Numbered from the stretch's first letter, positions 28,280 to 38,165 are shown. The stretch is DNA of 64,000 bases from Microbacterium halophytorum (GCF_002970975.1 NZ_PNFA01000008.1:62001-126000); one strand, 5' to 3'. Notes: generated by a model from the letters alone, not told the origin. Numbers and translations are program-made.

Positions 28280-28947
28280 CCCTCCCCCTGATCGCGCCCT
28301 TCGCCCTCCCCGATCAGCCGGGCCCCGACGAGGCCAGGCGGCTCGCCGAGGACGAGCTGTCGCGGCGCGTGTACGACGAGGCGCAGCCGAGCTTCCTCGA
28401 CCGGATCGCGCTCGCGATCAGCGACTTCTTCGACTCCCTGGTGCTGCGCGGCGTCGGCGAGGCCTGGAGCCCGATCGTCGTCGTGCTCGTGCTCTGCGGT
28501 CTCGCGGCCCTGATCGCGGTCGGCCTGGTCGTCTGGGGGCGCCCGAAGCTCGCGCACCGACAGCGCTCGGCTTCGGCCCTGCTGTTCGGAGAGGACGACG
28601 TGCGGCCGGCCGCCGAGCTGCGCCGCGACGCCGAGGCGCACGCCGCCGCAGGCCGGTGGGAGCAGGCGATCGCCGACCGCTTCCGCGCCCTCGCGCGAGC
28701 CCTCGAGGAGCGGGACGTCCTCGACCCCGTTCCCGGCCTCACGGCGCACGGCATGGCCGAGATCGCCGCGGAGTTCTTCCCGCAGCAGGCGGCGGTGGTG
28801 CGGACCGGCGCCTCGCACTTCGACGACGTCCGCTACCTGCGCCGGCCGGGCACCGCCGCGATGTACTCGGATGTCGCGCGCGCCGACGACGACGTCGCCG
28901 GGGCGCGCCCCGCCATGCTCGCCCCAGCGTTCGGAGCCGCGCCGTGA
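28276..28947 (+). CDS. DUF4129 domain membrane protein
   Basis: A 223-residue protein with one membrane segment (about 70-95, IVVVLVLCGLAALIAVGLVV). The cytoplasmic C-terminal half holds the DUF4129 pattern: LRRDAEAHAAAGRWEQAIADRFR, then LEERDVLDPVPGLTAHGMA, then FDDVRYLRR. DUF4129 domains recur beside MoxR and DUF58 genes, as here, and in transglutaminase-linked clusters. Function is unknown, but context points to a MoxR-chaperoned membrane complex. GTG start overlaps the previous stop by 4 nt, and its own stop overlaps the next start, indicating translational coupling. Confidence 0.8.
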   Translation: MTLPLIAPFALPDQPGPDEARRLAEDELSRRVYDEAQPSFLDRIALAISDFFDSLVLRGVGEAWSPIVVVLVLCGLAALIAVGLVVWGRPKLAHRQRSASALLFGEDDVRPAAELRRDAEAHAAAGRWEQAIADRFRALARALEERDVLDPVPGLTAHGMAEIAAEFFPQQAAVVRTGASHFDDVRYLRRPGTAAMYSDVARADDDVAGARPAMLAPAFGAAP

Positions 28948-30113
28948 CCGCCGCCGAGTCGCCCGCGCCCGGCCCAAAGGTGCTGGCGCCTCATCGCCGG
29001 CGGCGGGCGCTCGCGTGGACAGCGATCATCGCCGCCCTCGTGATCGCCGGGATCGCGCTGGCGCTCGTGCCGACGGACGAGTGGCGCGACAAGGGGCCGC
29101 TCGATCCCGAGCACCCCGGACCCGAGGGGGGCATGGCCCTCGCCGAGATCCTGCGCGGTTCGGGCGCGGAGGTCGACATCGTGCGCTCTCTCGACGACGC
29201 CGTCGGCGCCGACGTGCTCGCCGTCACCGACACCGCCCCGCTCAGCGACGAGGCCCTCGCCGACCTGATCGGCTCGGCCGGCCGCACCGTGCTGCTCGAT
29301 CCGGGTGCGCGCGATGCGCGCGTCGCGTTCGGCGACGGCGACACCCTCTACGCCGGAGTCGGCGATGGCCCGTCCTCCCCGCGCTGCGCGGTCGGTCAGG
29401 CGCGGACCGCCGGACCGATCGCGCCGGGAGAGGTGTGGCGGCCCGGCACGGCGGAGCGCGCGTGCTACCCCTCGGGCGACGGCTTCGGCCTGCTCGCCGG
29501 AACCGTCGCGGGAGCCGACGCCGTGCTCATCGACGGCACAGCGCTGTTCGACAACGCGAACCTCGCATCCGGCGGCAACGCCTCCCTCGCCATGGGGCTC
29601 CTGGCCGGCGACACCGTCACCTGGTACGTGCCGAGCGCCGGCGACGCCGACCCGAATGCGGCGCCGCCGACGCTCGGCGAGCTGACGCCGCGCTGGGTGT
29701 CGCCCGCGATCGTCCTCCTCGCCTTCGCCGCGGTGGCCGCCGGGGTGTGGAGGGGTCGCCGGTTCGGGCCGCTCGTGGCAGAGACGCTGCCCGTCACCGT
29801 CCGCGGCAGCGAGACGCTCGAGGGGCGCGCGCGCCTGTACCAGCGCTCCGGTGACGCCCGCCACGCCGCCGGGCTGCTGCGCCGGGGAGCGGTCCGCCGG
29901 ATGGCGAAGCGGCTCGGGCTGAGCGACGCCGCCCCGCTCGAAGACGTCGCGGACGCGGCCGCCGCACGGCTCGGCGCCCGGCGCGCCGACGTCGCCGCCG
30001 TGCTGCTGTCCGACCCTGCCACCGACCAAGATCTCGCCGCATTCGGGGCGAGCATCCGAGACCTCGAGGCGGCCGTCGATGCCGCAGTGACGACAGAGAG
30101 GAAGACGCCATGA
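28944..30113 (+). CDS. DUF4350 domain membrane protein
   Basis: A 389-residue protein with an N-terminal membrane anchor (about 24-44). A soluble extracytoplasmic DUF4350 domain (GPEGGMALAEILRGSGAEVD through the asparagine/aspartate-rich core) is followed by a second membrane segment near 255-275 and a cytoplasmic helical tail. DUF4350 proteins accompany MoxR/DUF58/DUF4129 genes in Actinobacteria; biochemical function is unknown. Start GTG overlaps the previous stop (GTGA), and its stop overlaps moxR (ATGA), so all four genes of this unit are tightly coupled. Confidence 0.8.
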   Translation: MTAAESPAPGPKVLAPHRRRRALAWTAIIAALVIAGIALALVPTDEWRDKGPLDPEHPGPEGGMALAEILRGSGAEVDIVRSLDDAVGADVLAVTDTAPLSDEALADLIGSAGRTVLLDPGARDARVAFGDGDTLYAGVGDGPSSPRCAVGQARTAGPIAPGEVWRPGTAERACYPSGDGFGLLAGTVAGADAVLIDGTALFDNANLASGGNASLAMGLLAGDTVTWYVPSAGDADPNAAPPTLGELTPRWVSPAIVLLAFAAVAAGVWRGRRFGPLVAETLPVTVRGSETLEGRARLYQRSGDARHAAGLLRRGAVRRMAKRLGLSDAAPLEDVADAAAARLGARRADVAAVLLSDPATDQDLAAFGASIRDLEAAVDAAVTTERKTP

Positions 30114-31147
30114 GCGACATCCCCCCGCGCCCCGCGGACCCGGGCACGGCGCCGCAGGCCCCGGCGCCGGCCGAACCAGAGGCGCAGACGCCGCCCGCCG
30201 CCCCCGGCGAGGCGCAGCGCGCGATCGCGCGCGTGCGCGACGAGGTCGGCAAGGCCGTCGTCGGGCAGGGCGGCGCGGTCACCGGCCTGCTCATCGCGCT
30301 CCTCGCGCGCGGGCACGTCCTGCTCGAGGGCGTGCCCGGCGTCGCGAAGACCCTGCTCGTGCGGGCGTTCAGCCGCGCGCTCGGGCTCGACACCAAGCGC
30401 GTGCAGTTCACGCCCGACCTGATGCCCGGCGACGTCTCGGGCTCGCTCATCTACGACGCCCGCTCCGGCGAGTTCGAGTTCCGCGAGGGCCCCGTCTTCA
30501 CCCACGTGCTGCTCGCCGACGAGATCAACCGCACGCCGCCGAAGACGCAGTCGGCCCTGCTCGAAGCGATGGAGGAGCGCCAGGTCTCGGCCGACGGCGT
30601 CACCCGAGAGCTGCCCGACCCGTTCCTCGTCTGCGCGACGCAGAACCCGATCGAGCACGAGGGCACGTACACGCTGCCCGAGGCGCAACTCGACCGGTTC
30701 CTGATCAAACTGGTCATCGACATGCCCCAGCGCGACGCGGAGATCGCGGTGCTCCGCCGCCATGCCGACGGCTTCCGGCCGCGTGAGCTCGACGGCGTGG
30801 AATCGGTCGTCACGGCGGAGGAGATCCTCGCCGCCCAGCGCGAGGCCGACCGCGTCTCGGTCACGGACGACGTGCTCGCCTACGTCGTCGACCTCGCGCG
30901 GGCCACGCGCCAGAGCCCATCGGTGCAGGTCGGCGCGAGCCCCCGCGCGGCCACGGGCCTGCTCGCGGCGGCGAAGGCGTGGGCGTGGCTGAACGGCTAC
31001 CCCGCCGTCACCCCCGACCACGTGCAGGCGATGATCGTGCCCGTCTGGCGGCACCGCGTCGTGCTGCGGCCCGACGCCGAGATCGAAGGCGTGCAGGTCG
31101 ACGCCGTGCTGAACTCGGTGCTGCAGCAGACCCGCGTTCCCGTGTAG
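30110..31147 (+). CDS. MoxR-family AAA+ ATPase
   Basis: A 345-residue AAA+ ATPase of the MoxR class. Walker A is in EGVPGVAKTL, Walker B in LLADEINR (followed by TPPKTQSALLEAMEERQV), sensor 1 in ATQNPIEHEGTY, and the C-terminal lid carries SPRAATGLL. MoxR ATPases act as chaperones or metal-insertion motors for neighbouring VWA-type proteins, and the DUF58 protein encoded immediately downstream is the expected partner. The first 35 residues are a Pro/Ala-rich unstructured extension. ATG overlaps the previous gene. Confidence 0.92.
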   Translation: MSDIPPRPADPGTAPQAPAPAEPEAQTPPAAPGEAQRAIARVRDEVGKAVVGQGGAVTGLLIALLARGHVLLEGVPGVAKTLLVRAFSRALGLDTKRVQFTPDLMPGDVSGSLIYDARSGEFEFREGPVFTHVLLADEINRTPPKTQSALLEAMEERQVSADGVTRELPDPFLVCATQNPIEHEGTYTLPEAQLDRFLIKLVIDMPQRDAEIAVLRRHADGFRPRELDGVESVVTAEEILAAQREADRVSVTDDVLAYVVDLARATRQSPSVQVGASPRAATGLLAAAKAWAWLNGYPAVTPDHVQAMIVPVWRHRVVLRPDAEIEGVQVDAVLNSVLQQTRVPV

Positions 31148-31154
31148 GGCCGCC

Positions 31155-32465
31155 GTGTTCCTGACCGCCCGCGCCCCCCTCGTCGTCGCCGTCGGCGTCG
31201 CCCCCGTCCTGCTGCTCACCACGGCGGGGGCGAACCCGTGGCTGACGGCGGGGCTGTGGGTGCTGCTCTGCGCCGCGCTCGCCTGTGCCGACGCCCTGCT
31301 CGCCGCCGATCCGGCGCGCCTCGTCGTCTCGCGCAGCGCGCCGGCGCGCGTCAAGCTCGGCGACCCCGCCACTGCGCTCGTCCGGTTCGGCAACCCGACG
31401 GGCCGCCGCGTCCGGGCCTCCGTGCGCGACGGCTGGCAGCCGACCGCCGGCGCCCCGGCGGCCCGCTCCAGGATCGACGTGCCTCCCGGCGAGTCGAGGA
31501 CCGTCAGGGTGCCGCTGCTCCCGCGCCGGCGGGGCGAGCTGCGCACGGCGTTCGTCGCACTGCGCGTCGCGGGGCCGCTCGGCATCGGCGGCAGGCAGCG
31601 CACGATCCCCGCGCCCGGATCGATCCGGGTGCTGCCGCCCTTCCGTGCGCGGCGGCACCTCGCCAGCCGCGTCGCGCTGCTGCGCGAACTGGACGGCAGC
31701 ACCAGCATCCAGGTCCGCGGGCGCGGTACCGAGTTCGATTCGCTGCGCGAGTACGTGCGGGGCGACGACGTGCGCTCGATCGACTGGCGCGCGACGGCCA
31801 GGGCCGGCACGACCATGCTGCGCACGTGGCGACCCGAGCGGGACAGGCACGTCGTCATCCTGATCGACTCGGGCCGCACCGCCGCGACGCGCGTCGGCGA
31901 CGGCACGCGCCTCGACGCGGCGTTCGAGTCGGCCCTCCTCCTGGCCGCCCTCGCCCAGCGCGCGGGCGACCACGTGCACCTGGTCGCCTTCGACCGCGCC
32001 GTGCGCGGCAGGGTCACAGGAGTCGACGGCCCCGCCCTCCTGCCCGCCCTCGTCGATGCGCTCGCCGGTGTCGAGCCGCAGCTGATCGACACCGATTGGG
32101 ACGCCGCCTTCGCGCAGGCGCGCTCCCTCCATGCCCGGCCGTCGCTGCTCGTGGTCCTCACGGCGCAGGAGGCACCGGACGCCGCCCGCGGCTTCCTGGG
32201 CACGCTCGGCTCCATGGTCAGCGCCGGCACGACCGTGCTCGTCGGCACGGCGACCGACACCGAGCTGAGCGCGACTGCTTCCTCGGGCGGCACGAGCGAC
32301 GCGCTCTACCGCGCAGCCGCCGCGGAGGCCGCGATCGCGTCGGCCGCCGCCGTGTCGGCCGGCATCCTCCGATCGGGCGCGACGCCCGTGACCGGCGCGC
32401 CCGAAGACCTCCCGCCGCGGGTCGCCGACCGCTACCTGGAGCTCAAGCGCACCGGGCGCCTCTGA
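31155..32465 (+). CDS. DUF58 domain (VWA-like) protein
   Basis: A 436-residue protein beginning GTG 7 bp after moxR. Two hydrophobic segments at the N-terminus (about 5-50) anchor it. After a beta-rich region comes the DUF58 signature EFDSLREYVRGDDVRSIDW, then a VWA-like fold with VVILIDSGRT (MIDAS-type Asp-x-Ser) and VVLTAQE. DUF58 proteins are the usual partners of MoxR ATPases, and the pair is thought to assemble or activate envelope complexes. The last gene of the operon; substrate unknown. Confidence 0.88.
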   Translation: MFLTARAPLVVAVGVAPVLLLTTAGANPWLTAGLWVLLCAALACADALLAADPARLVVSRSAPARVKLGDPATALVRFGNPTGRRVRASVRDGWQPTAGAPAARSRIDVPPGESRTVRVPLLPRRRGELRTAFVALRVAGPLGIGGRQRTIPAPGSIRVLPPFRARRHLASRVALLRELDGSTSIQVRGRGTEFDSLREYVRGDDVRSIDWRATARAGTTMLRTWRPERDRHVVILIDSGRTAATRVGDGTRLDAAFESALLLAALAQRAGDHVHLVAFDRAVRGRVTGVDGPALLPALVDALAGVEPQLIDTDWDAAFAQARSLHARPSLLVVLTAQEAPDAARGFLGTLGSMVSAGTTVLVGTATDTELSATASSGGTSDALYRAAAAEAAIASAAAVSAGILRSGATPVTGAPEDLPPRVADRYLELKRTGRL

Positions 32466-32555
32466 CCCGGGCAGTGGGCCCGAGCCGGTCTCGCCCCTCC
32501 CCGCTCCTGCGCCGGCGCGGCGACACGCCGACACGCGTTTCGCGGGTCGTTCGCT

Positions 32556-32584
32556 TTTACGAATGACTCAGAACTAGCTAGGAT
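32556..32584 (+). promoter_or_regulatory. Putative furA-katG promoter / Fur-box region
   Basis: TTTACG (32556-32561), 17-nt spacer and TAGGAT (32579-32584), only 9 nt before the furA ATG, within an AT-richer TTTTACGAATGACTCAGAAC stretch. A near-leaderless, autoregulated promoter is likely by analogy with actinobacterial furA; the operator itself is an inference. Confidence 0.4.
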
Positions 32585-32593
32585 GGACGCACG

Positions 32594-33037
32594 ATGACGA
32601 CCATGGCACCCCCTGCAGAACAGGCAGACGCGCTCCGCCGCGCTGGCCTCCGCGTGACGGCCCAGCGCGTCGCCGTTCTGGAGAGCCTGGCCGCCCACCC
32701 GCACGCCGCCGTCGACGCGCTCCACGCCGACGTACTCGAGCGCATCCCCGGCATCGCCCTGCAGACCGTCCACGGCGTGGTCAACGACCTCACCGCCGCC
32801 GGCATCGCGCAGCGCGTGAGCCTCCCCGGCGCCCCGAGCGCGCTCTACGAGATCGCGGCGCGCGACAATCACCACCACATCCAGTGCGTGGAGTGCGGCC
32901 GGGTCGAGGACGTGCCGTGCGCTGTCGGCGAGGCCCCGTGCCTGCAGCCGTCGCACGGGCACGGCATGCGCGTCATCGAGGCCACCGTGACCTTCCGAGC
33001 CATCTGCTCAGACTGTGAAAGGAACAGCCCAGCATGA
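32594..33037 (+). CDS. furA: Fur-family peroxide/iron-responsive repressor FurA
   Basis: A 147-residue Fur-family regulator. The winged helix (about 10-80) has [22 protein letters not shown] and [15 protein letters not shown]. The metal/dimer domain has the His cluster NHHHIQC, the first CVEC pair and the terminal CSDC pair, giving the structural zinc Cys4. Adjacent katG, with a 4-nt overlap (ATGA), marks it as the FurA/CatR type, which represses katG and itself until peroxide or metal status changes. Almost no leader is present upstream of the start. Confidence 0.92.
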   Translation: MTTMAPPAEQADALRRAGLRVTAQRVAVLESLAAHPHAAVDALHADVLERIPGIALQTVHGVVNDLTAAGIAQRVSLPGAPSALYEIAARDNHHHIQCVECGRVEDVPCAVGEAPCLQPSHGHGMRVIEATVTFRAICSDCERNSPA

Positions 33038-35244
33038 CCGACGAGCTGAAGTGCCCGATCGACCACTCCGGCGGCGCCCCCGCCACCCGCGGCGGAGGCC
33101 GCACGGGGAACACCGACTGGTGGCCCGACCGTCTCAATCTGAAGATCCTGGCGAAGAACCCGGATGTCGCGAACCCGCAGCGCGACCTCGACTACCGCGC
33201 AGCGTTCGCCGCCCTCGACCTCGGCGAGGTGAAGGCCGACATCGCGCGGACGCTCACCGAGTCGCAGCCGTGGTGGCCCGCCGACTTCGACAACTACGGC
33301 CCCCTGATGATCCGCATGGCGTGGCACTCGGCCGGTACGTACCGCGTGTTCGACGGCCGCGGCGGCGGCGGCACGGGTCAGCAGCGGTTCGCACCGCTGA
33401 ACAGTTGGCCCGACAACGTCGGCCTCGACAAGGCCCGCCGCCTGCTGTGGCCCGTCAAGAAGAAGTACGGCAAGTCGCTGTCGTGGGGCGACCTGATGAT
33501 CCTCGCCGGCAACGTCGCGCACGAGCAGATGGGGATGCCGACCTTCGGCTTCTCGGGCGGCCGCCCCGACGTGTTCGAGCCGGATGACGACGTCTACTGG
33601 GGCGCCGAGCGCACGTGGCTGGGCGACGAGAACCGCCTCGGCGAGGCCGGTGACCAGGAGCTCGAAGAGCCGCTGGGCGCCACCATGATGGGCCTGATCT
33701 ACGTCAACCCGGAGGGCCCGCGCGGCAACGGCGACCCCGTCGCGGCCGCGAAGCAGATCCGGGAGACGTTCGGGCGCATGGCGATGGACGACGAGGAGAC
33801 CCTCGCGCTCATCGCGGGCGGCCACACGTTCGGCAAGACGCACGGCGCCGCGCCCGACCCCGACGAGACCGTCGTCGGGGACGCCCCTGAGGGCGCCCCG
33901 ATGGAGCAGATGGGCCTCGGCTGGAAGAGCTCGCACGGCACCGGCAGCGGCAACGACGCGATCGGCTCGGGCATCGAGGTCACGTGGACCTACCACCCGA
34001 CCCGCTGGGACAACGAGTTCTTCCACATCCTGTTCGGGTACGAGTGGGAGATCGTCACGGGCGAGGGCGGCCACAAGCACTGGCGTCCGAAGGACAACGG
34101 CGGTGCCGACATGGTGCCGATGGCCCAGGGCGACGGCCGCCGGGAGCCGCGCATGCTGACGACCGACATCGCGCTGCGCGAGGACCCGATCTACCGCGAG
34201 ATCGCGCTGCGGTTCAAGGACGACCAGGCTGCCTTCACGGAGGCATACCGCCGTGCGTGGTTCAAGCTGACGCACCGCGACCTCGGGCCGAAGTCGCGGT
34301 ACCTGGGCGCCGAGGTCCCGGCGGAGGACCTGCCCTGGCAGGACCCGGTCCCCGCACACGAGGGCGCGCTCGTCGACGCCGCCGACATCGCGGCGCTCGA
34401 GCAGGCGATCGCCGACTCCGGCCTCACGACCGCCGAGCTCGTCTCGACGGCGTGGGCCGCATCGAGCTCGTTCCGCGGCAGCGACAAGCGCGGCGGCGCG
34501 AACGGCGGCCGCATCCGCCTCGAGCCGCAGCGCAGCTGGGAGGCGAACAACCCGCAGCGCCTGACGAAGGTCATCGGCGTGCTCGAGGGCATCCAGGCGG
34601 AGTTCAACGCGGCCGGCGGTGCGCAGGTCTCGTTCGCCGACCTCGTCGTGCTCGGCGGCAACGTCGGTGTGAAGCAGGCGGCGGCCGCCGCCGGCCGCAC
34701 CGTCGAGGTGCCCTTCACCCCCGGCCGCACCGACGCGACGCAGGAGCAGACCGACGTCGAGTCGTTCGGCTACCTCGAGCCGCGCGCCGACGGCTTCCGC
34801 AACTACCAGGGCGCCGCCGTGCGCAGCGTCCCGGCCGAGCACCTGCTGATCGACCGCGCCAACCTCCTCACGCTCTCGGCGCCCGAGATGACCGTCCTCG
34901 TCGGCGGCCTCCGCGCCATCGGCGCGAACTGGGACGGCTCGGACTACGGCGTGCTGACGGACCGCCCCGGCCAGCTCACGAACGACTTCTTCGTGAACCT
35001 GCTCGACCTGAACACGCAGTGGACTTCGCTCGACCCCGGTTCGCACGCGTTCGCCGGCACGGATGAGGCCACGGGCGAGCGGAAGTGGACGGGCACGCGC
35101 GCCGACCTCGTGTTCGGTTCGAACAGCGAGCTGCGCGCCGTCGCCGAGGTGTACGCCTCGGACGACGCCGCGGACCAGTTCGTCGACGACTTCGTCGCCG
35201 CCTGGGTCAAGGTGTCGGAGCTGGATCGGTTCGACATCCGATAA
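33034..35244 (+). CDS. katG: Catalase-peroxidase KatG
   Basis: Bifunctional haem catalase-peroxidase that destroys hydrogen peroxide; this is also the enzyme class that activates isoniazid in mycobacteria. The 736-residue protein is full length. Distal triad Arg94, Trp97 and His98 ([11 protein letters not shown]), proximal haem ligand His264 ([10 protein letters not shown]), and the Met-Tyr-Trp covalent adduct needed for catalase activity (Trp97, Tyr223, Met249) are all present. The degenerate C-terminal domain is also there. Translation is coupled to furA. It ends at a strong intrinsic terminator. Confidence 0.97.
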   Translation: MTDELKCPIDHSGGAPATRGGGRTGNTDWWPDRLNLKILAKNPDVANPQRDLDYRAAFAALDLGEVKADIARTLTESQPWWPADFDNYGPLMIRMAWHSAGTYRVFDGRGGGGTGQQRFAPLNSWPDNVGLDKARRLLWPVKKKYGKSLSWGDLMILAGNVAHEQMGMPTFGFSGGRPDVFEPDDDVYWGAERTWLGDENRLGEAGDQELEEPLGATMMGLIYVNPEGPRGNGDPVAAAKQIRETFGRMAMDDEETLALIAGGHTFGKTHGAAPDPDETVVGDAPEGAPMEQMGLGWKSSHGTGSGNDAIGSGIEVTWTYHPTRWDNEFFHILFGYEWEIVTGEGGHKHWRPKDNGGADMVPMAQGDGRREPRMLTTDIALREDPIYREIALRFKDDQAAFTEAYRRAWFKLTHRDLGPKSRYLGAEVPAEDLPWQDPVPAHEGALVDAADIAALEQAIADSGLTTAELVSTAWAASSSFRGSDKRGGANGGRIRLEPQRSWEANNPQRLTKVIGVLEGIQAEFNAAGGAQVSFADLVVLGGNVGVKQAAAAAGRTVEVPFTPGRTDATQEQTDVESFGYLEPRADGFRNYQGAAVRSVPAEHLLIDRANLLTLSAPEMTVLVGGLRAIGANWDGSDYGVLTDRPGQLTNDFFVNLLDLNTQWTSLDPGSHAFAGTDEATGERKWTGTRADLVFGSNSELRAVAEVYASDDAADQFVDDFVAAWVKVSELDRFDIR

Positions 35245-35265
35245 CGATCTGATGCATCCGGATGG

Positions 35266-35304
35266 GGCCGGGTGGGCGAGTACTCTCGCCCACCCGGCCT
35301 TTTT
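35266..35304 (+). terminator. Intrinsic terminator of furA-katG
   Basis: Fifteen-bp perfect stem (35266-35280 with 35285-35299, arm GGCCGGGTGGGCGAG), TACT loop, followed directly by five T (35300-35304). The only classical hairpin-plus-U-tract terminator noticed in the window. Confidence 0.88.
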
Positions 35305-35383
35305 CTGCCACTATGCGAATGATCGCTCCCGGCGATCGACGCGGACCGGATGGCGGCCCGCGGCCATACCAGAGGGGGACGAG

Positions 35384-36136
35384 ATGTCCGATTCAGAAAC
35401 TGTCGTGAACCCGACGTCCGCCGCGAAGCTCACGGCCGAAGCGTTCGGCACGCTGCTGCTCGTGCTCGGCGGCGTCGGCACCGCGGTGTTCGCATCGAAC
35501 ACGTACGTCGACGGCGGTACGACGGGTGACGTGTACTTCGCCGTCGCACTCGCCTTCGGCCTTACGGTCGTCGTCGGCGCCTATGCCTTCGGCCCGATCT
35601 CGGGAGGCCACTTCAACCCGGCGGTGACGCTCGGCCTCGCGGCCGCCGGTCGCACGCCGTGGAAGGACGTCGGCGGCTACATCATCGCCCAGGTCATCGG
35701 CGGTGCCGTCGGCTCCACGATCATCTACCTCGTCGCGCTGTTCGGCCCCGACGGCTGGCTGAAGCAGGCCATGGACGGCGGCTTCGCGAGCAACGGCTGG
35801 GGCGAGCACTCCCCCGGCGGCTTCGGCCTGCCCGCCGCGATCATCATCGAGATCGTGCTGACCGGCATCTTCGTGCTCGTGATCCTCGGCGTCACGCACC
35901 CCAAGCGGGGCACCGCTTTCGCCGGCCTCGCGATCGGCCTGTCGCTTGCGCTGATCCACCTCATCTCGATCCCCGTCGACAACACGTCGGTGAACCCGGC
36001 CCGCTCGATCGCCGCCGCGATCTACGGCGGCCCCGACGCCCTCGCCCAGGTGTGGGCGTTCATCGTGTTCCCGATCGTCGGCGCACTTCTCGCCGGCTTC
36101 GCGTACCGCGCCCTCTTCGACGGCGAGAAGAAGTAG
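35384..36136 (+). CDS. aqpZ: Aquaporin (AqpZ type)
   Basis: A 250-residue six-helix channel for water. Both pore motifs are intact: HFNPAV (Asn78-Ala80) and SVNPARS (Asn204-Arg207). The stretch IHLISIPVDNTSVNPARS is nearly that of AqpZ, including the selectivity-filter His and Arg, so water rather than glycerol is expected. ATG at 35384 follows AGAGGGGGA; the longer frame overlapping katG is an artefact. It sits right after katG but behind its terminator. Because some aquaporins pass hydrogen peroxide, a link to oxidative stress is possible but unproven. Confidence 0.92.
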   Translation: MSDSETVVNPTSAAKLTAEAFGTLLLVLGGVGTAVFASNTYVDGGTTGDVYFAVALAFGLTVVVGAYAFGPISGGHFNPAVTLGLAAAGRTPWKDVGGYIIAQVIGGAVGSTIIYLVALFGPDGWLKQAMDGGFASNGWGEHSPGGFGLPAAIIIEIVLTGIFVLVILGVTHPKRGTAFAGLAIGLSLALIHLISIPVDNTSVNPARSIAAAIYGGPDALAQVWAFIVFPIVGALLAGFAYRALFDGEKK

Positions 36137-36143
36137 CGCACCC

Positions 36144-36207
36144 GCTCCGCCCCGGCACGGCGGATCGGCTCGGCATCGCGCCGATCGATCCCGTGCCGGG
36201 GCGGAGC
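36144..36207. terminator. Large bidirectional terminator hairpin
   Basis: Seventeen-bp perfect outer arms (36144-36160 and 36191-36207; arm GCTCCGCCCCGGCACGG) with an inner GGATCGGC/GCCGATCG-type stem. Lies between the convergent aquaporin and SpoIIM-like genes. Confidence 0.75.
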
Positions 36208-36211
36208 CGTG

Positions 36212-37207
36212 TCAGCCGGCGACGAGGCGGGGCGTCCCCGCCTCGTACTCCGTGAGGTCGCCCGTCTCCCCCGCCGCGTGCGCTCGGCGACCCAGCACGA
36301 GCATGTAGACGAGGAACGCCGCCAGCGCGAGCGTGCCGATGCCGATCTTGATCACCCACGGCCAGTCCTGGCGGGTCACCCACCCCTCGACCACGCCCGA
36401 CACGGCGAGCGAGAGCACCAGCCCGATCGCGACGGTCGACAGCGCCCTGCCCTGCGATGCGAGCGCGTCGAGCCGCCCGCGCGGGCCGGGAACGACCCAC
36501 GCCCAGAACATGTGCAGCCCCGCCGCGACCGCGACGAAGATGCTCGTCATCTCGAGCTGTCCGTGCGGCAGGATGTAGAGCACGAAGTCCGCACCGCGGT
36601 CGTACTCGAACATGATGGCGGCCGACGTGCCGAGGCCGACGGCGTTCTGCACGAACACGTAGACCGGCCACACCCCCGTGATCCCGAAGAGCACGCTCTG
36701 CACGGCGATCCAGGCGTTGTTGCTCCACACCATCGCGCCGAACATCGCCTCGGAGTGGTCGCTGTAGTAGTCGACGAAGTCCTCTTCCGCGTACTGCTCC
36801 ATCTGGTACTCGTCGCCCAGGGTCGCCACGAGGGCCGGGTCGGAGACGATCCACGCCGCCGTCCCCCAGACGATCCCGACGAAGGCGATGACGAGGACCA
36901 GCACCGTCCAGCGCAGCTGGTACAGCGCGGCCGGCAGCTGGTTGACGAAGAAGCGCGGCACCTGACGGAGCACGTTGTCGGAAGCGCCCGTGAGGCGCAG
37001 CCGCGCCCGCGAGAGCATCGTCGAGACGTGGTCGCCCTGCGGCGTCCGCCCCGCCGAGGTCTTGATGTCCGCGAGGTCGGCCGACGCCGACTGATAGCGC
37101 GCGACGAGCTCGTCGACGGCCGCACCGTCGAGCCCGCGCGCCTTCGACAGCTCGTCGAGCCGGCGCCATTCGTCGCGTCGTGCGGTCGTCAGGGCGTCGA
37201 GATCCAC
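36212..37207 (-). CDS. Stage II sporulation protein M (SpoIIM)-like membrane protein
   Basis: A 331-residue membrane protein: about 95 soluble residues, then five to six membrane segments. The block FVLYILPHGQLEMTSIFVA is characteristic of the SpoIIM/DUF95 family, whose Bacillus founder acts in engulfment. Homologues in non-sporulating Actinobacteria are common, usually beside RDD-domain and MoxR/DUF58 genes; the RDD gene is divergent here. The function in non-sporulating cells is unknown. GTG start at 37207 has TAGTCT 6 nt upstream, which suggests a leaderless message. Confidence 0.85.
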   Translation of the reverse strand: MDLDALTTARRDEWRRLDELSKARGLDGAAVDELVARYQSASADLADIKTSAGRTPQGDHVSTMLSRARLRLTGASDNVLRQVPRFFVNQLPAALYQLRWTVLVLVIAFVGIVWGTAAWIVSDPALVATLGDEYQMEQYAEEDFVDYYSDHSEAMFGAMVWSNNAWIAVQSVLFGITGVWPVYVFVQNAVGLGTSAAIMFEYDRGADFVLYILPHGQLEMTSIFVAVAAGLHMFWAWVVPGPRGRLDALASQGRALSTVAIGLVLSLAVSGVVEGWVTRQDWPWVIKIGIGTLALAAFLVYMLVLGRRAHAAGETGDLTEYEAGTPRLVAG

Positions 37208-37213
37208 CCGCCC

Positions 37214-37219
37214 AGACTA
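37214..37219 (-). promoter_or_regulatory. Putative leaderless -10 of the SpoIIM-like gene
   Basis: TAGTCT on the minus strand, 6 nt before the GTG at 37207. Confidence 0.45.
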
Positions 37220-37330
37220 TCTCCCCGTTCAGGTGCCGCTTCCCGCGAGAACCCGCGGCCGCAGCACCCGCAGTCGGCGGCACCTGAGCGGCGGGGTCGT
37301 CGCGCGTGCTGCGTGTGGTTGACTGGCCGC

Positions 37331-38149
37331 ATGGTGGGCGAACTCCGACCGGCCGCGCTGCGGCCCCAGGTGCACGACGACGAGGTGCTCACGGGCGAGG
37401 CGGTCGCACTCGATGTGCAGCCCGTCGGGCTGGTGCTCCGCGCCGCGGGGTCGCTCATCGACCTGCTCGCCTACGTCGCGGCATACATCGGCTTCTTCTG
37501 GGCGGCGAACGAACTGCTGCGCGTCGGGGTGATCTCGCCCGATGCCGTGCAGATCGCCTCGATCGCGCTCCTCGTCATCGTGTTCGTCGCCCTCCCCGTC
37601 ACGATCGAGACCGCCTCGAGGGGCCGCAGCCTCGGCAAGCTCGCCGTGGGTGCCCGCATCGTGCGTGCTGACGGCGGGGCCATCGGCTTCCGGCACGCGT
37701 TCATCCGGGGCGTTCTCGGCGTGTTCGAGATCGTCATGACGATCGGCTCCGTCGCCCTCATCGTCGGCATGTTCACGCCGCGCGCGCAGCGGCTCGGCGA
37801 CCTCGCCGCCGGCACCTACTCGGAGCGCACCCGCACGCCGAAGCTGGCGGAGGTGCATCCGCTGCTGCCACCGGGCATGGAGGGCTGGGCCTCCGTCGCC
37901 GACGTCGCGCGCATCCCCGATCGCGTCGGGCGCCGCCTGAACCAGTTCGTCTCGGGCGCCGATGCCATGTACCCGCCGGCCAGGGCGCGCGCGGCGGCCG
38001 AGCTCGCCGCCGAGCTGTCGCCCTATGTGTCGCCTGCCCCGCACGCCGACCCCGAGACGAACCTGCGCGCGATCGCGTCGGTGCGCCGCGACCGCGAGCT
38101 GCGCGCCTTCTCGCTGCAGAGCGACCGCGTCGCCCAGCTCACGCGCTGA
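37331..38149 (+). CDS. RDD-family membrane protein
   Basis: A 272-residue protein. The RDD domain (about 30-165) has the defining Arg and Asp residues: LRAAGSLIDLLAY, then SRGRSLGKLAVGARIVR, then RAQRLGDLAAGT, over three to four membrane segments. The last 100 residues are a soluble Ala/Arg-rich tail. RDD proteins are poorly characterised; some act as ion antiporters. Divergent pairing with the SpoIIM-like gene is conserved in Actinobacteria and suggests joint function. The start is the ATG at 37331; the much longer upstream frame is antisense to the SpoIIM-like gene. Confidence 0.85.
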   Translation: MVGELRPAALRPQVHDDEVLTGEAVALDVQPVGLVLRAAGSLIDLLAYVAAYIGFFWAANELLRVGVISPDAVQIASIALLVIVFVALPVTIETASRGRSLGKLAVGARIVRADGGAIGFRHAFIRGVLGVFEIVMTIGSVALIVGMFTPRAQRLGDLAAGTYSERTRTPKLAEVHPLLPPGMEGWASVADVARIPDRVGRRLNQFVSGADAMYPPARARAAAELAAELSPYVSPAPHADPETNLRAIASVRRDRELRAFSLQSDRVAQLTR

Positions 38150-38165
38150 GGGCGAGGGGCAAGGC

